The translations under genes and the position numbers were made by a program. A stretch of 64,000 bases of DNA from Stemphylium vesicarium (Eukaryota; Ascomycota; Dothideomycetes; Pleosporales; Pleosporaceae): positions 744,001-808,000 of the forward strand of contig QXCR01000002.1 in the NCBI GenBank assembly GCA_004380135.1. The letters are read 5' to 3'. Positions 1 to 10,255 of this stretch are shown in pieces (the stretch's first letter is position 1; every line of letters starts with the position of its first letter). The notes beneath the pieces were generated by a model that ran no database searches, was not told the origin of the DNA, and worked only from the letters and a program-made list of their open reading frames with translations.

Positions 1-518
1 TAAATATGACTGAGGTGTGCCCCTAGCCTAGTCGTCCACCCTGAACATCATCACCGTGCGTCGCATCTTCCTTCTTGCTATTGCTACCGCCCGTCTCTAT
101 TGCTTGCTGGCTACATTAGCGACCAAAGCAGCAGAGGCGCAGCAACAAAAGGCCCTTTTCTCCCTCACACCAGAAGTACAGGTCATGTCTACTACCATAC
201 TTGAAGGTGCCATTCTTCCTCCGCATCTTCTCCAATCCAGGACAGCCTCGTGGCCAAGTCCCTACCACACTTACCCCTACCCCGCCACGGCTTCTTCACC
301 CACCTCAATGTCTCCCCAGTCGCGTCATTCCTACATGCCTTGCCTTCCAGAAAGTCCACTTCCGTCTCAAGAGCTTAATGGTGCCCCGACTTATGGCTGG
401 TCTGCCCCCTCGATTTCGGCCCCAGAGTGCCCTAGTGAGGTTTGTTCTTCGCCCTTGACGCATGACCAGCTACTCACATGCATCTGTCTAGACCAGCTAC
501 GCCTCGTATAGCCACTTT

Positions 519-1568
519 ATGCCTCCACACTCCTCTTCTATCAATTTGTCGCCACCTACACCATCATTTCCTTACACAGCAAAGTCCTCTGTTTCCACAA
601 CACAGATGGATCATCCATCCGTCATAATGTCTCCAGGTACCGTCTACTCTCGAGAATCAGTGGTGCCTGACTCTACACGCCCGTCAGAGGAGCCTCAATC
701 GGATGTAAGAAGCTCGTTGCATCAGTCAAGTTCACGCATGAGGCGACAGTCTCACCTACTAGACCGAAGCCACAGTAATCCAGGCTCGCTACACTCCCCA
801 GCACTTGACGTCTTTTCGACGATGAATCCGTTAGGGATACACACAAATCACGACTACTACCCGGCGTTCCAAACCTTGACACACAGTCCCCGTCTGAGTG
901 TGTCGTCCGTGGAGTTACCATCCCACCACATGGCCTCCCCCCAACCTCGGCGCATGTACACGCCCATCGCCCCTCAACCTCATGAGACACCCCGGTCGCA
1001 TGGCACCAAGAGATACCATGAAGAAGACGAAGAGATACCCGACGACTCCAAACGAAGGAAGCGATCAGACTCACAGATGTCGACACAGTTCGAGCTGAGC
1101 GAAGAAGACCGGTTGCTACTAAGGCTAAAAGAGCAAGAGAACATGCCATGGAAGGACATCGCAGCGAGATTCTTATCGGAACTCGGCAAGAACTATCAAA
1201 TACCAGCGCTACAAATGCGCCTCAAGCGCCTGAGGGAGCGCATGCGGGTATGGACCGACCTAGATCTTAAAGCACTCCGTATGGCACACGACTACTGGGC
1301 GCAAAATAAGTTTGACATCATCTCGCAAAAGGTATGTATCATCCCCAAAATTCTAGGAAGGCTCTAACCCCTCTCACAGATGATAGAATACGGCGCACAA
1401 GAGAAATGGACACCACGACAATGCTCGCGCAAATGGCAAGAGATGGACCCACCGCCGATGCCATACACACATTTCGAACCTCACGTCCAACAAGGCTTCG
1501 CTCCATATGCGATAAGTCCCATCGAGCCGCCGCCCAACAGCTACCTACCTTTCTTACACGCCCAGTGA
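519..1568 (+). CDS. SANT/Myb-like DNA-binding domain protein
   Basis: Two exons, 519-1331 and 1380-1568, joined in phase 0 over a 48-nt intron (GTATGT...CTCACAG), give 333 aa. Residues 1-170 are Ser/Pro-rich and look disordered, and a basic patch (KRRKRS) follows near residue 180. From about residue 190 comes a helical region with regularly spaced tryptophans (EEDRLLLRLKEQENMPWKDI, then the W of the MRVWTDLDLKALRMAHDYWA stretch, then EKWTPRQCSRKW in exon 2). It reads as two SANT/Myb-like repeats, the second split by the intron. This suggests a nuclear, chromatin- or DNA-binding role, but no target can be read. Start uncertain: upstream in-frame codons continue to an ATG at 462 but are broken by a TAG at 489-491 (see findings). 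Confidence 0.75.
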
Positions 1569-4500
1569 TCTATTCATGGCCATGACCATCTTTCTCTTCT
1601 TCTCTTTCTTCTTCTTTCACCTAGGGATTCTTCAGCGGAGTGACAGTAAACGCCCCCGCGCGAAGCGATGCGGCACAGTTATGGCGTTTTCCAGAAAAAA
1701 CGGGCGGCATGCATAAGAGATTTGGGGCACAGCAGGAACGCACGCCTGAGCAGCGAGCAACGCGCAACGCCCTGCATTTTTTCTTCTTCTTCTTTCCTTC
1801 ATCGATGCTCACACAAGTACACATTCTGCTTTGCTTGATCTGATACCCTTGCTTGAGTTTCAGCTGTATGCGATCACCTACCGAACTCCATTCTTTATCG
1901 GCCGGCCAGCCAGGCGGCCCCTTTCTCATTGCAACCCTCGCACCCCTGCTGCAGGTCCTGTCTTGTTCGGTTACGATGCTTAAAAGTGAAGCAGCGTTGG
2001 GGCATTCTAACTACTTCGAACCGCAACTTTATCAATGAATGAACGAGACAAACGCGCATCCTTTTTTACGTTGGTGACCTGCATCTTTTCGCACTGTCCT
2101 AGGCTTTCCCATGCCGCATTGTGGGGCCTTTTCTTTGGTCCTTCTCTTCCGGGACAGGCTTCTCCGTCGAATGCGCTCACTATACCGGCATGCGAGAGCT
2201 GCGCCGCAATCTGCAAATTAGCAGCAGTCGCGCCGCAATCACCAAAAGTATCGATTTGCACGACCCGTTTCAGAAAATACAGCGGCTGGGACCTCTAAGA
2301 GGCTCGCATTGCAAACTAAGACGATATAGCCGAACTGTTGTGGTGTCTTCCTGTGGCATGGGCTCTTTTTTTCCCTCACTTTCACCCGCGCGGCTGGCGG
2401 GTCTGGAGAGCGGCACGGTAAAGCGGTTCGATTGAAACTTTGAGGGTGGAAGTGGTGTGCCGCAATCGGGCCTTTGCTGTGCTGGCGATCCGCATTGCAG
2501 AGACTAGTTGGGGCTCGCTCGCTGCGTCGACATGTGTCCAAGGGCAAAACTCGCCTTACTGTGCGGCACAGCGTAACGTGCCGAGCGACGCACTGAAGCG
2601 CACCTATCATCGCCTCCAGGCTTGCTGCACCAGGGCCCGCTCTGTTTGGACATGACGGAATTCCTCTGCTATGGTGAGATAGGTCTGTTCATCTACGCCC
2701 ATCACTACATCTTTCCCATCACGCACATAATGAAATTTTCTTCCTGATCACTCGCCTCCAGAGCCCAAATAGGAGTAGGAAAGTGCTTGCGAAAGAGCAG
2801 GCGTGATCGACACCAGCATTCTTCACATACCGCCTGCAGGACTGGTCGACGTAGTCAGCCCTACGTCTAAACTACGTTGCACAGTCCCTTTTCCACGCGA
2901 GCGTATACATGCCATCATTATAGTGTGTAAGGGCCAACAGAGCGGCCTTCGGCTAGGAGGTCTCAGATACTGCACACTGACCCACCTACACTAATCGTTG
3001 GCACATCACCCCTGCGTCGCCACTACCATACTATAGCAATTTCACATTCTTGGTGAACTCTTTGGTCGAGACCGTTCCTCGGCAGATGCGGAAAGCACTG
3101 ACTGAATGCTTTTGGCCAGTGCGATTGGGACATGTGCTTGCTACGCGAAGTCGCAGACGTATGAGAAGAGTTCGATCAGCAGGGCCACAAGTCCTTACAC
3201 ATGGCGAATTTGGTGTGCTGAGATCAGACTTTGAAGTAGCGGAGCAAAAGACCTATGGCGAATCTGCAGCGGCCTAGTGAATCAGCCATATGATATTTGA
3301 GTAATGGTAAGCATGACTCTCCACATCGTGTGCGGGTTTATGCAACATCGCCGGCTCGCAATTGCCGTGAATTTGGCCCTTCCAACCAAGCATGTCAAGG
3401 TCGGACGCCCCTGGGCTTGGTATTGCTGTTTGGATGGCACGGATAGCTCCGCGCACACCCTTTGGCCCGTCTATTTCTGTAGTCTCCCTTGCGCGGGAGA
3501 CTATCTTCCTGCGCGAACGACATGCGACATTGCGATGGTACCCCACTCTCTAGCGTCAGCAAGAATCTGGAAGGAAGGCTCTTCACAGGATACTGTCCAA
3601 GGTCTTAATTCGGTCTCGATCGATAGCCTTGAGTACGGTCTGACGTGTGTGTCGTTGCCTCTGCATCATCAAGGGGCAGAAGAGGCAACTGGTGCACGGT
3701 GGAAAGAGCTGTTGCGCGATACAACAGTGCATCCTTCGGCTATGAGTGGTCAGCCGGGTGGTAAATGTGATGGAGGTCGATCTGCGGTTCGTTCAATGAT
3801 AGCTCCCAGCTGGCTCGGGAAGAGGGAACATTCGCGTCACAGGCCCTAGTCAGCTTACACCCGCCCGCCAGCATTGTTGCGGACCGTGTCAAAGACTGGT
3901 TCGTTGCGCGCATACGCAGCTTACTCCGCCATCGAGGTTACCAGCGGCCCGACCGGCCCTGTAATCGAGGCCTGAACGGCTGGTAGCGGCCTTCTCTCAA
4001 ATACGGCCAATAGAAGTGGAGGAAGGGTAAGGGCGTAATGTAGTCAAGAGCATCGGAAAGCCTTAATAGGCTGCTTAGTGTCTTAGGTGGAGGCTGTCAA
4101 GAACTTGAAGTGGCTATTCGTAAGCTTTGGAGTAGGTGTGGTGAGAACCCCCACGTTCCTAGTCTGTTTGCATGCCTGCATCCCCAGCTGCTCGGTAGTT
4201 GCCGCGACTCGGGGTCGCAGAGCGCCGACAGCAATGTCTACTCTGGCGTCTTAAGGGCTAGTATCCAACAAGGATATAACTTAGTAAAGCGGGATGCAGG
4301 CCGATGTACTCGTAGGCGACAACGATGGTTTCTCCGGGTCCTCCTCCGCTTTGCCGAACACACGATAAGCTGAGAGCCAGTCAGGAAAAGCACTTGTGAC
4401 AGAAGCTGCCGCATTGAGCGTTATGTGAACTTTGCTTCATTAGTTGAAGCAAATAAGAGAATCTTGCGACGAGGTCGCTGGATAGCCGAGAAGCAGAGCG

Positions 4501-5741
4501 CGCTGTAATCGTGGTAGTATTCCTGCATCCAGTGGCCCAACCGAGTTCATGTTTCATGATCTACGCCCCATGTTAGTGGAGTATCCGCAGTTTCCATAGC
4601 TACAAACAATGGGTTCCATTGATGATTTCGAGTATTGTTGAACTGCACCATGTTTAACCGCATCACATGGGGGTCCATAAGCGGCGCAAGACGTATTCAT
4701 GGATGCTCAGTCTCTTGAGGTCATTGCGCACGTGCGCGTCAGCATGCCTACCCTCCGCTGCTCACCGATGATTGCTCGTTTGCATATCGATGGTGCAATA
4801 TTGTTCGAAGCCACGGCGAAAATCGATCTACCTCGTAACAACACGATCGAAATCCGTCGAGGATCGGTAGCACAAAGTGTTGTCGGCTAATGTTGGACAG
4901 CTGTTGAGGATACGCTCTGCCAAGTCCAGAAACGTAAAACGTCTCCTGAGACGCTGCCGGGATACCGAACCATGCGCCAGTCCACCGGTGAGCATGGATA
5001 CAATTGAAAGTTGCAAAGCGCCGTTCTCTTGAAGCGAATACACGCTTTTGGTACAGTCGAGGACCAAAAGGGAGAATGCTGAAACATTTCAGGATCTGCG
5101 AGCTTGTATACGCAACGTGGTTCCTCATTATCCATAGTGTTCTGGCGCGTAATTGTGTGCTTTTGGCCCCGCTAGCTTCCTCTGCCAGCATCTTCTCCAG
5201 ATCTTCTTCGGCCCTTCTAGCGCTTATGGCGTCCGTCAGCTCGGGTGCCATGCAGCTGAGGCCCGTGGAGCCGCCCAGGGTACACATGGGATGTGTAGAC
5301 GCAATGCTTGTCTTAGTGTGCCTGCAAGCCCCAAGCACAGAATACCTGAGGGCTCAAATAGGCGCATGCAGCGTAATAGGAGACGACGGCAACCTTTTAA
5401 CCGGTCATGATGTTTTGGGTTAAAGTTGGTGCTGAGCCGCGCATCCCGAAATGGTGGCATACTGGGGTGCCGAAATTGGCATTAATACTACCCTTCCCAG
5501 CCGAATTGGAAGATAAGTCAGTTAAGCAGTCAAAAGAAATGTGTGCTAAGTCGAGGATCTGGCGCAAGAGGAATAGTAAAGGTTATGCTCGACGAGGTGC
5601 AAAAGTCCGATGGCGATGACAGAGCAGTGATGTGGTGTTCGCACTCTTGCAGTAGATTGAGTTCTTAGCTCATCGGCCCACGCACTTTATCTCCGACAAC
5701 CCCGCTTGTTACCAGTCGACGCGTCTACATAATCATCGTGC
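1569..5741. other. 4.2-kb block with no supportable gene
   Basis: No open frame here has recognisable domains, believable codon structure or sensible splicing. There are two pyrimidine-rich TTC/CTT tracts (about 1588-1620 and 1780-1800). The best unexplained frame is on the minus strand around 5050-5250, where a short helix-like stretch (ARRAEEDLEKMLAEEA) occurs, but its flanks look random. No terminal repeats, transposase or reverse-transcriptase motifs were seen. Confidence 0.5.
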
Positions 5742-6831
5742 TTGCAATACCGGCGCATCGAGAAACCAAAGCCAGGCTCCGTAGTTTTAGCTGGCCCTCT
5801 GACCTCTCATTCACAGCTGACTATGCGTACTGCATTAAGAAGGATCTCGCAATTCTGTTCACAGCTTCCCCTCATCACGCCGCTGCGCTCCTACCACACA
5901 TCCTCGGTCGTCATGGCGGGCTTGACCATCAATTCTCAGTACTCAATGCCGTCGGGATATAAAATCCCTGTACTCGGCTATGGCGTATATCAGATACCCG
6001 CGGACGTTGCCTCGGAAGTTGTCCGACACGCACTCAACGTTGGCTATCGGCATGTGGACTCCGCTGTAGCATATAGGAACGAACAGCCTTCGGCGGAGGG
6101 AATGAAGCAATCTGGAATTACAAGGGATGAGCTTTTCTTCACGACAAAGATTCCACCAAAAGAAATGAGCTATGAAACGGCGAAAAATCACATTGAGAAG
6201 ACGCTTCAAATCACCGGATTTGAGTATGTTGATCTCTATCTACTGCACAGCCCATACGGAGGAAAAGAAAATCGGATCGGCGCATGGAAAGCGCTTGTTG
6301 AGGGCGTGCAAGCCGGCAAGATTCGATCAATCGGTGTGTCCAACTATGGCGTGCATCATCTGGATGAGCTTGAGGCTTGGATCAAGGAAACAGAGGAGAA
6401 GGAGGGTAGAGGGAAGGGTGGCGTAATTAGCGTCAACCAGATCGAGCTCCACCCTTGGCTCGCGCGCCCTGACATCGTGGAGTGGTGCAAGAAGCGGGGT
6501 GTGGTGTGCGAAGCCTATTCCCCAATTGTGCGCGCGACGAAGAACGACGACCCATTGTTGAAACTACTCTCCCAAAAGTACAACAAGACGCCTTCGCAAA
6601 TTTTGCTGAGATGGAGCTTGCAGATGGTGAGTGCAATGTGCCTACTGATAGCCCTAAATATACTAACAGGTTGTGTAGGGCTTTGTACCCCTGCCGAAAT
6701 CTGTCACAAGATCGAGGATCGAGGAAAACGCCCAACTTTACGATTTTGAACTTACAAAAGAAGATATGAAGAGCTTGGACACCAGAAAGTACGAGCCATG
6801 CGCGTGGGATCCCACTGTGAGCCATGATTAA
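5742..6831 (+). CDS. aldo-keto reductase, probably mitochondrial
   Basis: Exons 5742-6626 and 6679-6831 join in phase 0 over a 52-nt intron with a TACTAAC branch site, giving up to 345 aa. This is an NAD(P)H-dependent carbonyl reductase of the AKR superfamily. The catalytic tetrad is visible in order: Asp and Tyr in VDSAVAYRNE, Lys in FFTTKIPP, His in LYLLHSPYG. The cofactor-side motif GFVPLPKSV lies in exon 2. Three in-frame starts exist: 5742, 5823 (MRTALRR) and 5913 (MAGLTINS). The stretch from 5823 is Arg/Ser-rich, lacks acids and ends in RSYHTSS, like a mitochondrial presequence. The start at 5913 would give a normal-length 288-aa cytosolic reductase. Substrate unknown. Confidence 0.9.
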
Positions 6832-6932
6832 TACTGGCAAATCTCAACATTTCGCGTCAGGGGAATCTGGAACCAATGTGAAGTTCATTCAAGTGGATTT
6901 TGCCCAACACACGCCTTTTCATTTCAAATATC

Positions 6933-7961
6933 CTACTCTTCCAGATCAAGCTCCCAGTCATCATCATCATCCAAAGGGAGGGCGGGAGGACGTGATTTTG
7001 TCCAGTACTCTTCACCATATTTCTCAACCACGCACCAATCCTCCATATCAGCATCATCCCTCGCGTGCCATTCCACCTGGGCTCTTCTTCCGTCCAAAAA
7101 GTATGATCCCCACCCCAAACTCTGGTATGGACGCGTCATCCAATCGCCGATCCAAAACGTGACCTCGCTCAGCTCAATCCCTTCTTTCTTGGCTCTCATA
7201 TGCTTGAACAGCTATAGAGCACTTGTCTTGTTGAGATACAGTGTCTGGAATCGATCTTCCCCCACGCAGAAATCTTTCCCGAAATGCCTATGTTGGTCAG
7301 ACCTGGACCACATGATATGCTCAGGGTTTGCCCAAATGTGGTTTTTGTATAGACGCTGGCATTCCGATTGCATGCTAAACCATATATCCGCACGCTGCAG
7401 CGTAGGTATAGCTTCAATGTCTTTGAGGATTTCTAGGGGCCATGTGCCGTTCCTGGGAACGTCTACGCTGAGGTGGGCGAGGTTTTCGGTGCGGTCTTGT
7501 ATCGTACTGAAATTGAATTGGCCATGTGGAAGACCATGAGAAGTGGGCTCCGCACAACGGAACTCAAGACTCTGTAATGACCTTCCTTGGCGATCCAGTA
7601 TGGCATCGAGGTCGGCGTAGGGTTGTCGACACTGAGATCGAGGTGCGTGATGTTGGGGCACATAAGAAGAGCAGCATGAACGCTATCTATGGTTGTAAAA
7701 TGTGGCGAGGGACGACACCAACCGAGAAGGCATGCATCTTCGCTCACAGTGGGTTTTAATGTAGGGTGGGCACGGGTCGGACGAGTTCCATGGACGTGCA
7801 AGGACAGCACATGATAAGAGAGAAAAAAGATACGTGAGGATAGTTGTTAGCCGCATCTTCAGGCGTAGTCCTATCAATGGAAGAGGATTGTGGTCGCACA
7901 TGAAGGCTTCCCCATCGTCTAGATATAGCGTTTCCTGGGATCTAAGGGGTGAAAGCAACGT
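6933..7961 (-). pseudogene. decayed leucine-rich-repeat/F-box-type gene
   Basis: The minus strand carries one recognisable protein split over frames. From about 7800 to 7630 one frame reads an LRR-like stretch (LLMCPNITHLDLSVDNP). Near 7625 the sense jumps by one base to the frame that continues DLDAILDRQGRSLQSLEF and ILKDIEAIPTLQRADIWF to 7215. A TAG at 7214-7212 then interrupts, and the same frame resumes (LFKHMRAKKEGIELSEVTF) to a DDDDDWELDLEE ending at 6933. Both breaks fall inside coherent protein, so I read a pseudogene. A further frame at 8390-8160 (MHVDDDIRNLICGAFMDRQL) may be its 5' part. The gene converges on the aldo-keto reductase. Function unknown; LRR/F-box affiliation is inferred from the leucine pattern only. 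Confidence 0.55.
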
Positions 7962-8654
7962 GAGTCAAAGAACATGCTTTGTGGTTCGACTCACGCAGGT
8001 TTTTCCGGGCGTAGGCCTTTTGGATGCCCTATATTGACAGATTGCAAGGATATCAAAAGTCTATCAGCCTTTGGGTTCGCCGAATAGTGGAGTCTTTCTA
8101 ACACCAGTAGTCTAAGCGAGGGAGCGCCTTGTGGATGAGAAGACATATTGCAACGTTGCCTAAAAAACGGTCATATCCCAAAGCAGCCACGATACTACAA
8201 GCATATGTGTCTCCAAAAGCTTTTGAATGTTGCTGTGCAGAAAGATACGTTCCAGGCTCCGACATTTAATCTTTGCGGCGTGTCGTCGCGCACGTGGTTG
8301 CAGGGGCGCCACCAGCGCATGTGTTTGGGCAAGCTGGCGATCCATGAATGCGCCGCAGATGAGATTGCGAATATCGTCATCGACATGCATTGCGGTCTTT
8401 GTGGCGAAGTTACTTAAGACGGGAAGCGTGGGCTCGCGAAGGGTGTTGCGGCGGGTGTGACGTTCGTAACGCGTCGAAGTTTGGCTACGTCATACTGACC
8501 TGGACATGAAAACCAAACACCGATTGCAAGGACGACTACATAGGTACAAATTTCTGCTTGTCCCGCCTTGAACCAAAGCATCTATCCTCGTTCATAACGG
8601 TTACTTTATCTTACCGCAACTCCTTCCAGCCCCAATCCTCTTAAACAATTCACG

Positions 8655-9413
8655 ATGGCGCAGAACAAGAAAGTCCTCATCGTCCTCTCCGACGCCGGTT
8701 CTTTTCCTTTGTACAACACGGGTAGCGATGGAAAGACAGTCTCGCAAGATTCGGGTTACTTTCTCATGGAGCTCGCAAAGCCCCTCTCTAAGATCCTAGA
8801 CTCAGGCTATGAAGTCACGTTCGCATCACCCGAAGGCAAAGAACCCACACCAGACCCGCTGAGCGTCTCGCTCGCTGCTTTTGCAGGCAACTATTACGAG
8901 AAGCAGCGCGAACTCGACTTGATTGAAAGAATGAAGAAAGAGAACGGATTTTCGAGGCCAAGGAAGTTTTCCGAGATTGGTAATGATGAGTTGAAAGGAT
9001 TTAGCGGGGTGTTCATCCCTGGCGGCCATGCGCCTCTGAGGGACCTGGGCGACAACGCGGATCTAGGTCGCGTGCTGTCCCATTTCCACGCTGAATCAAA
9101 ACCGACTGCAGCTATCTGCCACGGCCCTTGGGCATTCCTCTCCACAAAGTATGGACCCAAGAAGTCATTCGAATACAAGGGCTACAAGATGACAAGTTGG
9201 TCGGATGCCGAGGAAAGGTTGATGGAGACGATGCTGAGGGGCGAGATTGACAAGGTCGAGAGTACGTTGAGAGAAGAGGGGGCGGACATGCAGGAGGGCG
9301 TTGCGAAGAGCATGGGCAGTATCACTGTGGATCGGGAACTGGTTACTGGTGATAACCCAATGGCGGCAAATGCTCTTGGAGATAAGTTCTTGGAGATGAT
9401 GGCTGCCAGATAA
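8655..9413 (+). CDS. DJ-1/PfpI family protein (Hsp31/glyoxalase III-like)
   Basis: Single exon, 252 aa, with a clean ATG after a pyrimidine-rich leader. It belongs to the DJ-1/ThiJ/PfpI superfamily of the Hsp31-like branch. The nucleophile elbow is AAICHGPWA, with Cys155 and His156. The conserved IPGGHAPLRDL loop is at about 121-131. The length matches fungal Hsp31/glutathione-independent glyoxalase (about 230-250 aa). Family knowledge predicts conversion of methylglyoxal to D-lactate or a protein-repair/chaperone role in the cytosol; which one cannot be told here. No signal peptide. The neighbours do not form an obvious pathway with it. Confidence 0.92.
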   Translation: MAQNKKVLIVLSDAGSFPLYNTGSDGKTVSQDSGYFLMELAKPLSKILDSGYEVTFASPEGKEPTPDPLSVSLAAFAGNYYEKQRELDLIERMKKENGFSRPRKFSEIGNDELKGFSGVFIPGGHAPLRDLGDNADLGRVLSHFHAESKPTAAICHGPWAFLSTKYGPKKSFEYKGYKMTSWSDAEERLMETMLRGEIDKVESTLREEGADMQEGVAKSMGSITVDRELVTGDNPMAANALGDKFLEMMAAR

Positions 9414-10187
9414 GGAGTGTTTTGATACAACCGATGAAGGCGGGAGTGATGGACAATTGCCTCGAATCTTATCACCTGATCTTCTAGTAATGACGATATG
9501 CTGCGCGAATCTCCAATCAGTCGCCATGCACATATACCTTTCCCCATAGAACGTTGAATTGTTCTAGCGAATTATTGCGCTCTTTTGCTCTCTCTAATCG
9601 GATGCATGCGGAACGGGGTGATGCATGCCCGCTTGTGTGCTCCCTCGGCTGTTAAGTACCGCGCAGGGCTAATCAGAAGCCGAAGCGAATGTGCGGCCGC
9701 CCCCTGACACCTTCCCAACCTCGCACTTCTTGCTCCGCCCTCTTCTTGTACGAGCACTCTCGACGTCATGCAGCATCGAGTGATAACGGTAAATGTCACA
9801 GCGCTCCGAGGTACCAAACAATGACAGCTGCCCTCCAGCTGATCAATGGCGCGATCAATCAAGTGCTAGCGGACCCCGCACGCGAGCGATAACTGCCACT
9901 GATCAACCTCAACATCCCAATTATGTTGTGGAACTCAAATCAGCGCTGGGCATAGTAGCTTTGGCAGCTGCCGGTATGGGATTGGCGCATTGCTATCTAG
10001 GTATTTGACAGCGTTCGCCATGGATCGATTGATAGCAGGGGCAACCGGCTGTATACGCGAGTCCCTCGACCCCTACTTAGCTGCAGTCGTCGGCCCCAGC
10101 TCGGCGGCACTTTTCCTCTCGAACGCCAGAAAAGCATAGTTATAGCATGACGCAGGACCTAGTCGACAGCCCATTGTTAACCACGCC
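9414..10187. other. intergenic region, no gene seen
   Basis: Three-prime flank of the DJ-1 gene and upstream region of the hydantoinase gene. Short open frames here lack motifs and are treated as chance. The TATA-like element downstream of it is listed separately. Confidence 0.6.
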
Positions 10188-10194
10188 TATATAG
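10188..10194 (+). promoter_or_regulatory. TATA-like box of the hydantoinase gene
   Basis: TATATAG lies 68 bp upstream of the reconstructed ATG at 10256, a plausible core-promoter position for a short 5' leader. It also supports 10256 as the start rather than a site further downstream. Confidence 0.4.
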
Positions 10195-10255
10195 CTGAGA
10201 GACAGCTGCACACCAATCACTTGGCCTTCACATCTCGCTACGATACCCAGGTAGC

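Noticed and set aside
3304..3849. 181-codon plus-strand open frame
   Set aside because: Random-looking composition, no motif, no support from neighbours.
4748..5338. 196-codon minus-strand open frame
   Set aside because: Only one short helix-like stretch looks protein-like; the rest is Cys/His/Arg-rich noise with no motif or splice structure.
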